A stretch of DNA of 64,000 bases, taken from Sergeia podlipaevii. Lineage: Eukaryota; Euglenozoa; Kinetoplastea; Trypanosomatida; Trypanosomatidae. The translations under genes and the position numbers were made by a program. Position 1 is the stretch's first letter. Every line of letters begins with the position of its first letter. The stretch spans positions 1-64,000 of the forward strand of contig JASANZ010002184.1 in assembly GCA_030849805.1 (NCBI GenBank), written 5' to 3'. Below, piece after piece: positions 20,401 through 30,032 of this stretch. Under the pieces are notes generated by a model. The model was not told the origin of the DNA and made no database searches. It saw only the letters and a program-made list of their open reading frames with translations.

Positions 20401-21914
20401 CCAAGCGGATTCAAGCACGCAGCCGAGCTAGCTGGCTGTCCCACCGCATCCCTCTCGGTGTACAAGAAGAAGTGGTCGCTGTGGCTGCACAACTCCACAC
20501 ACACAAGCATCAGCCACATGCAGAAGTACGGCAGCACCATCTGAGAGCTGCGGCGGTGTGAGCTCATCATGAACAACACAGCAGATAGTCCGTTCATGGA
20601 AATGGTGAAGACAAGCATGGAGTGGACAGGTACCAAGGCGCTCACGACTACATAAGAAGCTGCATAGAACAGTGCAAGGACAGCACAGTGCTTCAGTCCA
20701 CTATATCCATCGACCGACGTGACGCTTTCAAAGATAAGCCGCGGTGTCGTGATCAAGCTGACCACATCAATAGGACTGATATTGATAGCATGGCCGAGCA
20801 TCGCGATTGCGTACCACATGACCAAGCCAGCACAAAAATGAAAGTCCACAAAGGATGTAATGCTGTCGTACACACCCAGCACAAAGCACCGCACGTGGTG
20901 CAAAAGCACATTCCGCGGTGCCAGTGGTCGACGTAGATTCCTTCCTAAGCAGATCACCCACTTCACTGGTACCGCACGAGTTTCTGAGAAAATACCTAGA
21001 AAACTCAGCGTCAGCGTGATCGCCAAGGAGCACCCATAACAGCTAAACAACTTCTTTGTCAATGTGGTCTGTTTCGCTAAGACTAGCATAGAAAGGTCAA
21101 ACTTGTACAGACTTGTGGCGTGATAAAACACCATCACAAACAACAGGGTCATCAGCAGTATTGCCTTTGGCCAAGTGAAGCCCCCTCCTAGTGCCAACGT
21201 CATGGGGATAAAAAGTGTTATGATAATGTAGTGCCACATCACTATATCGTCCAGCAACCACAGCGCCACAAACCACAGCAGCTGCTCTATACCAAACGCC
21301 ACACGGCTGTAGTAGGCATGATACTGAAGAGCAGTCGAGGGTAGTGTAGAGCACACACTACGCGACGTACCAGACGCGAGCACGTGGGAGCAGTGATAGG
21401 CGTTGGTCGCTGCATTAGACGGCCCTCCTCCATTGCCATTGCAGCCCAAACAACAGCTCCGGCCGCCATCACAGCCAAATACGCACTCTATACATGCATC
21501 CACAATGCTCTCCTCGCATACATTGCTCTCGGTAACGTGACAGCAGTGGGTTGCGTACTCCCTGTCTGCCCATCCCGTCAGGCGCTGTGGGCTGCACAGC
21601 ACAGCCAGCGCCAGCACCAGTACTTCACCCGCCACGGGAGAGGCGCCACGCCTGAGTGCCTCATCGCTCCGAAAGAAGTAAGCGCACACTATCGAAAGAA
21701 AAAGGGGAAAAGGCTCTTCGTTGCAGACAAGCTCTGCGAGAGTACAATGAGCAAAAGAGGGACGCGCAAGCCTCAGACTCCAGTCGAGCGCATTGATAAT
21801 GTCTGATGAATGACGCGGCCCATAGTCCTTTCTAGTACTATCCGATCCCTCTAGTGCCTCTGGTTGGCCATACTTCAACGACGTCACCTTCCGAGTGGCA
21901 GCCGTGCGACCCAT
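17415..21914 (-). CDS. large multi-pass membrane protein with coiled coil and Gln-rich tail
   Basis: A 1,499-residue protein I cannot assign to a family. The N-terminal third (to about residue 550) has roughly eight to ten hydrophobic segments, such as LLWFVALWLLDDIVMW and AILLMTLLFVMVFYHA. Before them lies a Cys/Gly-rich loop with CCLGCNGNGGG. A Ser/Ala-rich region follows. Then comes a strongly charged Lys/Glu/Arg/Gln coiled coil at about 800-985 and a Gln/His/Pro-rich tail from about 1265 to the end. This suggests a membrane anchor displaying a long cytoplasmic scaffold. The Gln-rich tail could self-associate. The codon at 21915-21917 is GTG; the first ATG is at 21914 and gives MGRTAATRK, with Gly at position 2, so N-myristoylation is possible but unproven. 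Confidence 0.85.
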   Translation of the reverse strand: MGRTAATRKVTSLKYGQPEALEGSDSTRKDYGPRHSSDIINALDWSLRLARPSFAHCTLAELVCNEEPFPLFLSIVCAYFFRSDEALRRGASPVAGEVLVLALAVLCSPQRLTGWADREYATHCCHVTESNVCEESIVDACIECVFGCDGGRSCCLGCNGNGGGPSNAATNAYHCSHVLASGTSRSVCSTLPSTALQYHAYYSRVAFGIEQLLWFVALWLLDDIVMWHYIIITLFIPMTLALGGGFTWPKAILLMTLLFVMVFYHATSLYKFDLSMLVLAKQTTLTKKLFSCYGCSLAITLTLSFLGIFSETRAVPVKWVICLGRNLRRPLAPRNVLLHHVRCFVLGVYDSITSFVDFHFCAGLVMWYAIAMLGHAINISPIDVVSLITTPRLIFESVTSVDGYSGLKHCAVLALFYAASYVVVSALVPVHSMLVFTISMNGLSAVLFMMSSHRRSSQMVLPYFCMWLMLVCVELCSHSDHFFLYTERDAVGQPASSAACLNPLGTPAYHVEHYTIKAPFSSFVPLYLRINTGVICLMLLLYNAVHIIVYEDELHFCPVRMVRSSASTVAASTAAAATAATLSMSQGSSSAKANTNNDHRQKQVRSSVHSGARKRHESKGVASTDGSSNSTMLPRAVENTESAIFNASSSASVALPTFAHASMGAKAAGAEASSSDVSRDNGEASSSSSNVEMCYVHEVNRELQVGTAATTATEDCTLAFSSSASGDNEMCLAAEQKIASVSTTTASSGLSASTLGHIHEAAEQGSLLVQEAGAGDKAVVAVDEEEGARNVVVPALASVTEEEEVKARRQKVEAVARHHEKACKQVEQLEDRDRKQIVQTEDFRRERVQQLLSKEHTSLLEQERRQREREAKLRKQKEREEKACFEREEKARLQKEKLQRIKEEKVRVERENAQREKESKEREARASAERVRLIESAHSEARLLLIKQEQLKRQHWQRRLLKQRKLFLEKLLIVQRDDRARVLREQLARKNSAGAGAAAPARSIPLAIPRSAGGVGITTRAAAEAASSLSATKAPFTMKKINELADVVGADKQSDQKKLPAQIVICSDADDATILLSSAQHTSGDASRRTSLLSRDRKEADRTGGRREEVARDDESDGGDSLRAETEEDIMQRGIDVLKLLSELQDTDSGTDTPEELLTPRAYGIEPHGAGPLSGDLDHFSPVFSTNANTVAALMGTIKSPGGTLGAPGIPFSPPSAEPQESRRPNFSVTSGDSSGAAGTMRHQEEHPNTVSGESHYYVIASPQHNGGNQSHHPSLHHPQHHQQQGGIPFPSSPHELGASVSWQPGVTVAGGVGAVTTHSQFQQHLAMMQRSTPSAEPFQQSQQQFAQAGGLQNCTPISVYHGSPTMLATSAVTAQQQQLTSQQQFQAHLQQQQQLTPQQQVTLSPFSAGNVQRVFLAPARQQQDPQHASIVLVPMSPNLSQTQQQPPQQMPMFPMMYRTVYVQQPTTSQQAISIQVPQSQPNGPYGTPYSVDSSFQSS

Positions 21915-23294
21915 CACTTTTTCCCCCCTCCTTTTCTCCTTACAGTAGCTTTTGTATCAATTTTTCTCCTGTTCTTGTGTATAATAAAAAAAAACAAAAT
22001 TTTCTTCCGAACTAAGAACTGTTCTTATTTACCTCTCAAAAAAAAAAAAAATAATAATAATAAGAATAATAGCAATTGTCTCTTCAGGAATACTCAGCTA
22101 CTATCTTTTTTTATATATTGTTTACCAAATTAAACACAACTGCCCGCAAAAAGTAACCAAAATTAGAAAGAGGAACAGTGTTGAAACAAACAAACAAAAA
22201 AGCCAAGATAACTATATTGTAAGTTAACTGCTTTGTGATCCTTTTCAAAAAAAAAAAACTATCATACAATAAAAAACCCTTCCGAAAAAAAAAATGCCTA
22301 TTGCTGAAAGTGCTATTTTGTTGGTGCTTTCAACAAGTGTGGAACACTGACCCGTAATATATACAGAATACTTGTTGCAGCTATCTACCTTCAAACCAAA
22401 GGAATGCTATGCTTTTCTTTTTCTTTTTTTTCCTCCTTGTGGTTTCTGCTGTCCTCTCCTTTGCAATCTCCTGCAAGTGTGTCTTACGTTTCTCAGCTAG
22501 TCGAATCAAAAAAGAAAAGCACGAAGCCAATAAATGCACACAAAGAAATACGAGAGCAAGCAAAAAATAAAAGAATGCACTATCTCAGTGAGCACACGGC
22601 TGCAAAGATAGCGATGCAAAGTAAAAAGGAGAAAAAAAAAGAACAGTGAAGAAAGTGCTTCCTTTCCTGTAGCCCAATATCTTTGCACAATCAAAATGTT
22701 CTTAAAAAAAAAAAGCACAGACTCCGCTAGACGCGCACAGCGTCTCTCCCTATCTTTCTCACTCAAACACACAAAAAAAGTTTTCTAAAAGTCTGGAAAT
22801 ATGTATATATATATATACGTACAAGTAAAAAAAAAAAAGTGAGGCAAACTAGGATATAAGCTTTGAGTCCTCTGCCTCAACAAGGAGCTTTAGAGCAGAA
22901 AAAAAAAAAGAGGAAGGGAAAAAGAGTAGATTTAATCTATTAGCATGCCCGCATACTCCTGGAAGAGTAGCGGAAAAAAAAAAGAATACAAACACATTTT
23001 TCTTAAATCAATTGCCGACTCCAAGTGATGGCATAGCATATATACGGAGGAGAGAATTATATATTTGCCTTTCCATGAACTTATAGTACAAAATTTATTT
23101 ATATGCATGTTCACATACAGTGATAAAAAAAAAAACTCGAAATGTCAGCAACATACTTAGAAAACACATGCTTCTTGCGTTCCCTCTTCAGTTTTATTCT
23201 CATTCACACTGTGCAAGATCGATCGTATACCAAACAACACACACACACATATATACACGTGGAGGGTCTGCTCTAATTCACATCCAAATGGTGC
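21915..23294. other. intergenic spacer, 1.4 kb
   Basis: AT-rich spacer with many oligo-A runs on the plus strand and short (AT)n tracts near 22803 and 23040. A hairpin-capable stretch lies near 22300-22350. No gene is seen. Confidence 0.6.
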
Positions 23295-23540
23295 CTATTC
23301 CTTCAGAACTCCAACTTTGTAGTCCTCTAGTGCCTGAATAGCAAAGTCAGAGTGATTTCTGTCTTCAAATAAAATGGTGCCGTCCTTTCCAGCTGCCTCC
23401 ATGACAAAGAGCTTGCCTGGGTGAATGCTAGTGATAAACTCGGTATCAAGATGATAGACACTGCCCTTAATTATCGTCCAATAGTCCGCAATGGTGTTGT
23501 GCCGCGCCACCTCCTCTCGCGTGTATTCCGGCAGGTTCAT
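23295..23540 (-). CDS. cytochrome b5-like heme-binding protein
   Basis: An 81-residue single-domain cytochrome b5, a small heme electron carrier that serves reductases, desaturases and similar enzymes. The family order is clear: an N-terminal YTREEVARHN segment, WTIIKGSVYHLD, then SIHPGKLF with heme ligand His 40, and LFEDRNHSDFA with the second ligand His 63. The usual HPGG after the first ligand reads HPGK. There is no C-terminal membrane anchor, so this is a soluble form. The length equals the bare domain. The ATG at 23540 sits immediately before the domain. Electron donor and acceptor are unknown. Confidence 0.9.
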   Translation of the reverse strand: MNLPEYTREEVARHNTIADYWTIIKGSVYHLDTEFITSIHPGKLFVMEAAGKDGTILFEDRNHSDFAIQALEDYKVGVLKE

Positions 23541-24257
23541 GTTTAGTCACTACGCGCAAAACACGAACATATAATGAGGCAATATAGTAACAATAACAAT
23601 GATGATAATAATAATAGTATTGATAATAAAAATAATAGTGAAAATAGAAAAAGAAATGTGTTGCCTCCGAAACTGAAAGACCCCAAAACAGAAAAGATGG
23701 TTAGACAGGTCAAGAAACTCTTCTTCACTCAGCTTTACAAGAATGAAGTGAGGACTATGTGTTTGGTGTGCGCGTATAGTGTCTTTATAGATTGCGACTG
23801 GCTCTTCACGTTTAGTTTTGCGTTGCAAATGTTCATTTTTGAGAGAGAGAGAGAGAGAGAGATGAGAGAAAAAAAAAGATGCAATTCAATAGAGAGAGAG
23901 ACGGTATAAAGCAAAAATGCTCTACAAATCATAATGAAAAAAACATTTTTCTATGCAAATAAACAAACATGATACTATAAACTGCTTACAATGTACTTGG
24001 CATGCCTCTTTTTTTTTGTTGTTTCCCTGTCTTCAAGGGATTACATTTCATAAATCTTACCACTTACAAACAAAAAAAAAAGAAAATAATTTTTAAAAAG
24101 CGAAATTCGCCGACCCCACTAAACAAATCAGCACAAAATGCTGCATTCAATCGTCTCTCCTCTCGTCCATTATTTCGTCACGCACACGCATGCGAAAAAG
24201 AAAAAAGAAGTAAAAAAAAATAATTCATTTTTTCTTTTTTTTTCTTTGACGTAGCTG
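23541..24257. other. intergenic spacer
   Basis: AT-rich spacer with ATA/TAA-rich microsatellites (23585-23645) and a (GA)n tract at 23841-23862, which is (TC)n on the coding strand and could act as a pyrimidine tract. No gene is seen. Confidence 0.6.
23841..23862. repeat. (GA)n microsatellite
   Basis: Eleven GA dinucleotides; pyrimidine-only on the coding strand, upstream of the cytochrome b5 gene. Confidence 0.9.
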
Positions 24258-24578
24258 TTACGCTTTATTATTGCCCTCCAACTCATCAATGGTGCGCAAG
24301 AGGTGCTTGCAACGATACTCGTGCTTCGAGGCCAGGAGGCGCAGACGCTCGTTCTCCTCCTTCAACTCGTCACGTTGGGCACGGATTGCCTCACACTCCT
24401 CGCGGTCCTCTAAGAGCAGTCTCAGCAGCTCGCGCAGGCGGGCCTCCGTATCGGCGTTCCCGTCCTTGGAGGCTGCTACCGCCAGTTGCTTCTGCATCGC
24501 AGCGACAGTCTTCTCAGCCGCGGTAGCACGCTTCTCCAGCTCAGTAATCTGCACCTCAACCGTCTTGTTCTCTGCCAT
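24258..24578 (-). CDS. 106-residue coiled-coil protein
   Basis: A small protein that is almost entirely coiled coil, with heptad-like Leu/Ile/Ala spacing from VEVQITELEKR through to TIDELEGNN. It is rich in Glu, Lys, Arg and Ala. The segment from the ATG at 24578 has coding character. Upstream in frame the translation is Tyr/Phe/Ser-rich spacer. A pyrimidine tract followed by TAG about 40 bases upstream (24616-24618) gives a clean trans-splice acceptor and supports this start. I do not recognise the family; cytoskeletal or flagellar roles are common for such proteins in trypanosomatids, but nothing here shows it. Confidence 0.8.
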   Translation of the reverse strand: MAENKTVEVQITELEKRATAAEKTVAAMQKQLAVAASKDGNADTEARLRELLRLLLEDREECEAIRAQRDELKEENERLRLLASKHEYRCKHLLRTIDELEGNNKA

Positions 24579-25305
24579 GTTGCTGTTGATACTGTTGGTT
24601 CTTGCTATCGCTGAACTAGAAGAAGAAGAAAGGAAACCCGATACAAACAAATGATTGTAAACGAAGGTAGAAGACAGCGTTGAATGCGCGTAGGTGAGCG
24701 GGCAAGTCTTCTTCACTCCACTGGAAACTAAGCGGAACACTTTTGCGAGTGTGATTCTTTTAGCGTATAAATGAATAAGATCCAAAAACAAACGAACAAC
24801 AACAACAAAAAAAAAGAGAGAGAAGTGTTTCAGGCAATAGTTATGACAATAATAATTATAATAGAAATAATAATAATAATAAAAGCTCCCTGTAAGCATT
24901 CACTTCGTCAAAGCAATTTGTGGTGTTCTTGGATGGCATCCAGCGAAAAAAACGCTATACTGAAAAGCAATACAAAAAAATAAAAATAAATGTATGTGCG
25001 CTGCTCGTTGGCACCTCGAATGAAAAGTAGAGTATTCCGCAAAAAAAAAAAAAGAAAAAAAAAACAGTAATGCAAATACACGCACTCATACATACACACG
25101 CTGGAAGCAAAAAAAAAAATAATATAAATATCCATAGCAACAGCAATATCAGCCGATGATTATAAATAAATAAATAAAAACTCAACAAGAAGGATGATGA
25201 TGATGATGATAATGCAACACGTAAACAAAAAGGCTCTTTATTATCCTTTACTTTCATTTTTTCCTCCCTCTTTCCTTCACCTGTCTTCGCGAAGCGCAAG
25301 CTCCA
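24579..25305. other. intergenic spacer
   Basis: AT-rich spacer with ATA-type trinucleotide runs (24850-24885), oligo-A runs and a (GAT)n tract at about 25195-25210. No further gene is seen. Confidence 0.6.
24616..24633 (-). promoter_or_regulatory. trans-splice acceptor with pyrimidine tract
   Basis: On the coding strand a C/T-only tract runs directly into TAG, about 38 bases before the ATG of the coiled-coil gene. Confidence 0.65.
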
Positions 25306-27741
25306 TCACCTGGGATTTTGAAGTATATAATCACGCGCCTCAGCTACGATTGCCTTGAGCTCAGATACAGTCAAATCATCAAAGAGTTTGTTCTGCTCGA
25401 TAAGCAGCTTCCGGGATACTCCCAGAGTGCCAAGTTTTGCCGTTTCTGCGCTGGCGTCAGGGCCGACAGAAGCACGCAGGCGTCCCAGAAGCGTTTTGGC
25501 GGATGCAGTACCGCTAACAACACTGGCCTGGCGCACCGTGCTTTTTGGTGCGGCAGTCTCTTCTTCAGAACGCTTATTAGCCCACCCAAAAAGAGAGTCC
25601 ATCACAGAGTTCGCAGTGACCGAAGCAGTGGCGCGAGCTACAGGTGGGGAGGTCTTACGCTCTTCTCTGCTAGGAGGATACCCAGAAGCCTTTCGCACTG
25701 AAGGTAACAAGTCCTCTTGGCGCATCATGAGCGTTGGGGCAGCAATGGCGGAGGACGGGAGCTCAGGCAGTGCCATTAGATTGGACGAGGTGGCAGTGAC
25801 TGCAGCAGTGGAGGGACCAGAGCTACCTCCTGGTGCATTTTTGTCAGAGTTGATGCCGCTCCGGTTACTACCACTAATATTGCCGTTGTCCCCAAGCCCT
25901 CCTTTCAGCCAAAACTCCACTGCTGAGAGCATCGTCGCGAGACAGTAACTCTCCTCGATACTTTGTAGCGAAGGGCAACGGAACTTGTCTATGTAGCGCA
26001 CATTTTGATAGAATAAATGGGGACGTGCACGCAGTGTGAGCAGCATAAAGCATGGGATGAACTCATCTGCGCCAAAGGCGAGGGTCAGCGGCAAAGGAGA
26101 GGCGGCACCACTGCCACTACGACTACCTCCACCATGTCCTGTCGCGCCTGTGTCTGCCCCTGTTGCAGTACGCGCGCGTCGAGCACGAAGTATCTCGCCC
26201 ACTGCCAAGCTCAAAAGCTCACAGGCTCGCATGCCACATCGAAGTTTCTCACGTGGAGACTTAAAGAAGTTCATACCGTCCAGCTCAAACATCGCCTGGC
26301 CCCACACGTGGTGAGATTCGATTTCTGAAAAAGCGTCCAGCTCCTGCGCGGTGGTGTTTTCCATCCTCTCCAGGTTGGTCAGAAGCAATTGGTTGGTGTG
26401 CGCGTCATCCATGTTCACGTCGAACATGCTAAAGTAGAGTTGGGTGGTGATGAACTTCTCAACGCCCTCCGCCATCATGGTGTAGTACTTTGGAGTCGAA
26501 GCAATGGAGGGAATGCGGTTGATCTCCTCAATACAAGAGCGCATAAAGGCGGTGACGGGATCATGATGCACAAATACTGCATGTCGTTTTTGCGCTCTAT
26601 CGATGAAGCCCAGCACTCGGCGTGCAAGTGGCGCACACACTGGCGCCTCCATCATCATAACAAAGTCATCGTAGTGGATGTCATTGTCGGCGGACACCAC
26701 ACGACGGTAGTTCTTGATGCTTTCTTTACTGTACTCGTGCGTACGTATGTTGCGATGCGTGTTGCGCTCCGTCATTGCTGTTGATAAAGCAGTAGCAACA
26801 TCACCAGTAGCAGTTGCTGCAGCAATCGTTTCTGCCGCCGCTCTGGCTTTCCTGCGAGATTCATTCTTGCTGGCATAAGGGGAGAGATCCTCTTCCACGA
26901 CCACATCATCAGACTCAATGTCATTGCCATCCCGCTGGGCAGACAGGTGCGTTGTCCCCAACACTGTGCCAGTTGTCAATACCGCATTCGCCGCTAAACC
27001 GCTATGACCGTCACCATTGCTATGAGAACAATCATTGGTTAAAGCAACGTGCGACTTTCGGGTCACAATAGCCTCCAACTCACGCCGCAGCGATTTCATT
27101 TCTTGGACGTCCATGAGTGGCTGGTCAATAAAAAACACTTGCAGCTGAGCTGGATGAAATGCCGGTAGTACAGTCTGTTGCTGGTGCCGCCGTTCTCCCT
27201 TCTCGCTGCCGCCCATTAAAGCCGAAAAGGCGGAAGACGAAGTGCAGAGTGGGTCAGCATCGCATAGCACCTTCACCTTCCCAGTGCGACCCATTCGACT
27301 AATGCTATCAAGGGTATCGGAAAAGGTGCCTCGCTGACCTCGCGCGGTCGTGAAGTGGGTGCCGTCTGTTGTGTCAAAATGAACCACATGATATGATAAA
27401 AAGCTGCTCTGCAGAACAGCTGATATTGCCCTTCGCTGCGCTTCATCCAGTGTGTCGGGAAGCGCCGTGACGTTGTGGTGTGCCGTATTTGGAGCAGCTG
27501 GTGCGGTGGTAGTCTGTGTAGCGCTTGCGCTTCTTACCAAAGGGGCTGCTTTCAAATTTAGAAAGGGAACAAGACCGCACGCTTCTAGCGATATCTGTCG
27601 TGGGACGAGAAGTGCCTCAGCAGGACTGTGGTCATCGCCATAAAAAAGGATGCCTTCCGCGGGCTTGATTGCACGCAGCACAGAGTTGTTCTCCAACTCA
27701 TAGCTATAAATGCTACTGCGCGTTTCTCCTAAAGATGGCAT
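25306..27741 (-). CDS. VPS9-domain protein, probable Rab5-type GEF
   Basis: An 811-residue protein with a VPS9 domain at about 415-620, the catalytic module that loads GTP on Rab5-family GTPases for early endosome traffic. The diagnostic second half is clear: GADEFIPCFMLLTLRARP, then LFYQNVRYIDKFRCPSL, then EESYCLATMLSAVEF. Asp 559 and Tyr 599 match the conserved acid and Tyr of the family; the position usually Thr three residues after the Tyr is Ala. The first 400 residues and the last 170 are Ser/Thr/Ala-rich and predicted disordered, with no RING, Ras-association or CUE domain that I can see. Endocytosis in trypanosomatids occurs at the flagellar pocket, so a role there is a reasonable inference. 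The start is the first ATG. Confidence 0.88.
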   Translation of the reverse strand: MPSLGETRSSIYSYELENNSVLRAIKPAEGILFYGDDHSPAEALLVPRQISLEACGLVPFLNLKAAPLVRSASATQTTTAPAAPNTAHHNVTALPDTLDEAQRRAISAVLQSSFLSYHVVHFDTTDGTHFTTARGQRGTFSDTLDSISRMGRTGKVKVLCDADPLCTSSSAFSALMGGSEKGERRHQQQTVLPAFHPAQLQVFFIDQPLMDVQEMKSLRRELEAIVTRKSHVALTNDCSHSNGDGHSGLAANAVLTTGTVLGTTHLSAQRDGNDIESDDVVVEEDLSPYASKNESRRKARAAAETIAAATATGDVATALSTAMTERNTHRNIRTHEYSKESIKNYRRVVSADNDIHYDDFVMMMEAPVCAPLARRVLGFIDRAQKRHAVFVHHDPVTAFMRSCIEEINRIPSIASTPKYYTMMAEGVEKFITTQLYFSMFDVNMDDAHTNQLLLTNLERMENTTAQELDAFSEIESHHVWGQAMFELDGMNFFKSPREKLRCGMRACELLSLAVGEILRARRARTATGADTGATGHGGGSRSGSGAASPLPLTLAFGADEFIPCFMLLTLRARPHLFYQNVRYIDKFRCPSLQSIEESYCLATMLSAVEFWLKGGLGDNGNISGSNRSGINSDKNAPGGSSGPSTAAVTATSSNLMALPELPSSAIAAPTLMMRQEDLLPSVRKASGYPPSREERKTSPPVARATASVTANSVMDSLFGWANKRSEEETAAPKSTVRQASVVSGTASAKTLLGRLRASVGPDASAETAKLGTLGVSRKLLIEQNKLFDDLTVSELKAIVAEARDYILQNPR

Positions 27742-28656
27742 AATATTATATATATTGTTTTCTCTTCCTTTTATTCGTTCTTCCCTTGTAAAAAGAAAAA
27801 ATTCAAACAGTAATTAATCTTTTCTCCCTTGTAAAAGCAACCAAGGAAGCAAAAGGAAAAATTAAAAAATTAAAAAAAAAATGGAAACCACCAGAGGCGT
27901 AGATAGTTTACCGTGCCTTGTCTTAAAGCTTAACTATTGCTTTTGACTAGGCAAACTAAAAGGAAGAAGGAGATAAACTAATCTACAAAAGGAAAGGGCA
28001 ATATAATAGCGATAATGGAAAAGAAGAAGAAGAACAAGAACAAGGACCAAAAGGTAATGTGATGGTTGAGCATTTTTTTTTAAAGAGAGAAACCATTTCA
28101 GCAAGGATATTGAGCAAAAAGGCCTATACATTGAAGGCAACCCTTCCATTCTTTTCTGCATCATTTAGTCCAAAAACCAGAGCGTGCATTTCTCTTGATT
28201 TATGATGATTGCGTAAACTTTAAAAAAAAAAATTGAAGAGTTTCATGATGCACCATTGATTTACCTTTAGTGTACTTTTTCTTAAATCTGTTTAGAACGA
28301 GATGTAACATATCGTGTGCGTTAGTCGCCTATTAACTGTATTCCTTTAAAAATTTGAAAGATCTTCTCCTACACCTCCAACTTTCATTTCATGCTATGCA
28401 TCGCCGCATGACACGTTGCTTAGCTGCCGCCCCCCCCCCATCCGCAATCGCATTTTTCTTTCTTTTCCTTTTTTTTGACCTATCCTTCTGTAGCACGTAT
28501 CAACAATAGGAAAAAAAAAGGAAGCTGTGCAGTAACGTGGGCCAGTGCCCCTGAGAAATAAAATGGAAGGAGCCAAAGAACAAAAAAAGCAAAGAGGAAA
28601 ACTGTGTGCGCAAATATAAGCATAGCGATCGGATTAGCAAATGCCTTGTCAGGTGC
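27742..28656. other. intergenic spacer
   Basis: AT-rich spacer with oligo-A and one C9 run near 28430. It includes the 5' region of the VPS9 gene and the 3' region of Mrt4. No gene is seen. Confidence 0.6.
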
Positions 28657-29319
28657 CTACTTGCTAGAGACCTTCTTCGCCACGCCGTTGGTCCAGTGTG
28701 CGGAAAGCTCAATCTTAAACTCCGCAGACTGCACGCCAAAGAGCTTGAGCAGCTGCGCGGCCTCAGCGCTAAGGGTATCGCCGGGCTCACACACGGTGGT
28801 ATCCTGAAGAAGTACAATCACGCCCTTATCCAGCTTGATAGGCAGGCCAAGCTTGGAGAGGTGGTCAAACATGCTGTGAGGAAACTGAGGTAGGGGCCCG
28901 CCCTTGAGCACGAGGGCCTCTGTGGCCACCTGGCCCGTACGCGCGTACACCTGCGCACCAACTCCGGCGAAGTACTCCTTCACCTCCTTCTTGTTCAGGT
29001 TGGTGAAGAGCAGACCGCACATGCCAGAGAGAAAGGCAGAGAGTTTGAAAAGGTTGTCGCGCTGCGAGCTCTCCTCATCGCGGCCAAGCGCGATCATCAT
29101 GAGCTTGTTGTTGCCTAGGAAAAGCTTGCTATCTCCACTACGCTCCTCACGAATCTGCTGAAGAATATTCGTGCGCACGTTCTGCAACGTGAAGGTGTAA
29201 ACATCAGTGTAGTCGTCCAGCGCGTCACGAATGCGATCAATTAACTTATCCTTATCCTCGCGTGTCTTGGCCTGCGTCTTGGTGAGAGGAACTACCTTTG
29301 AGCGCTTGGACTTTGGCAT
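28657..29319 (-). CDS. MRT4: ribosome assembly factor Mrt4 (P0-like)
   Basis: A 220-residue protein of the Mrt4 family, the nucleolar paralogue of stalk protein P0 that holds the P0 site on pre-60S particles until the stalk assembles. The N-terminal MPKSKRSKVVPLTKT is a signature of Mrt4. Next come DALDDYTDVYTF, NVRTNILQQIRE, a LFLGNNKLMMIALGR segment and a C-terminal AAQLLKLFGVQSAEFKI, all matching the L10/P0 fold. It lacks the acidic C-terminal tail of P0, as expected for Mrt4, and its length is near the yeast protein. The start is the ATG at 29319, supported by the signature and by a long C/T tract ending in TTAG about 65 bases upstream. Confidence 0.93.
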   Translation of the reverse strand: MPKSKRSKVVPLTKTQAKTREDKDKLIDRIRDALDDYTDVYTFTLQNVRTNILQQIREERSGDSKLFLGNNKLMMIALGRDEESSQRDNLFKLSAFLSGMCGLLFTNLNKKEVKEYFAGVGAQVYARTGQVATEALVLKGGPLPQFPHSMFDHLSKLGLPIKLDKGVIVLLQDTTVCEPGDTLSAEAAQLLKLFGVQSAEFKIELSAHWTNGVAKKVSSK

Positions 29320-30032
29320 GACTGCTCCCTGAACGTGTGCTTGTGTGACTGTGTGTGTGTGGATGACTAGGTATAAGTGAAATACTAACGAGATGAAAGA
29401 AAAGAAAAAAGATGAGAAGAGAAAAGAAGTTGTAGTGACTACATCAGAACACAAAAGAATAAAGAACAACAACAAAAAACTAATTAGATATATTTAGTTC
29501 GTACTAACACTACTAATGCTACGGAAATCTGCACCTATTTATGATAACACACACACATATATACATATACATATATATGTACACATTTTTTTTGTACTAC
29601 TATCATTTCAGCCAGTTATCAACTATGTACACGCACCCTATATATCGCACAATCAAATCACAAAGCATAATAGTAAAAGAGCAGTAGTGATAAAAATTAA
29701 TATCAATGCCGCATCCACGACTTCAGAAAGAGAAGCAAAAAAAAAAATTGATACTCTGCCGACTCGAATGAGTATAACCCTTGTTGAGAGGACTCTGCAC
29801 TGGCATCTTTTCTTCTGCCTCCTTTCACGCATACGAAACGTATATATTGCTGTATTATTCTTCCCATGCAATCAGAAAAAATTGGGATTTCACTACACCT
29901 AGAAATGCGTAGAAAATTTGAAAAAAAAAACTAGGATTCAAAGTTATCAGTAAAGCAACCCTTTCACAATTGATAAAAAAATAGCAAAAATATATTTGAA
30001 AAAACAGCAAAAAAAAAAGGAGCATTCTTCAT
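29320..30032. other. intergenic spacer
   Basis: AT-rich spacer between the secreted esterase and Mrt4 genes. Apart from the Mrt4 acceptor it holds short (AT)n and (CA)n runs. No gene is seen. Confidence 0.6.
29385..29432 (-). promoter_or_regulatory. trans-splice acceptor with pyrimidine tract
   Basis: On the coding strand a long, almost pure C/T tract leads into GTTAG at 29385-29389, about 65 bases before the Mrt4 ATG. Confidence 0.65.
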
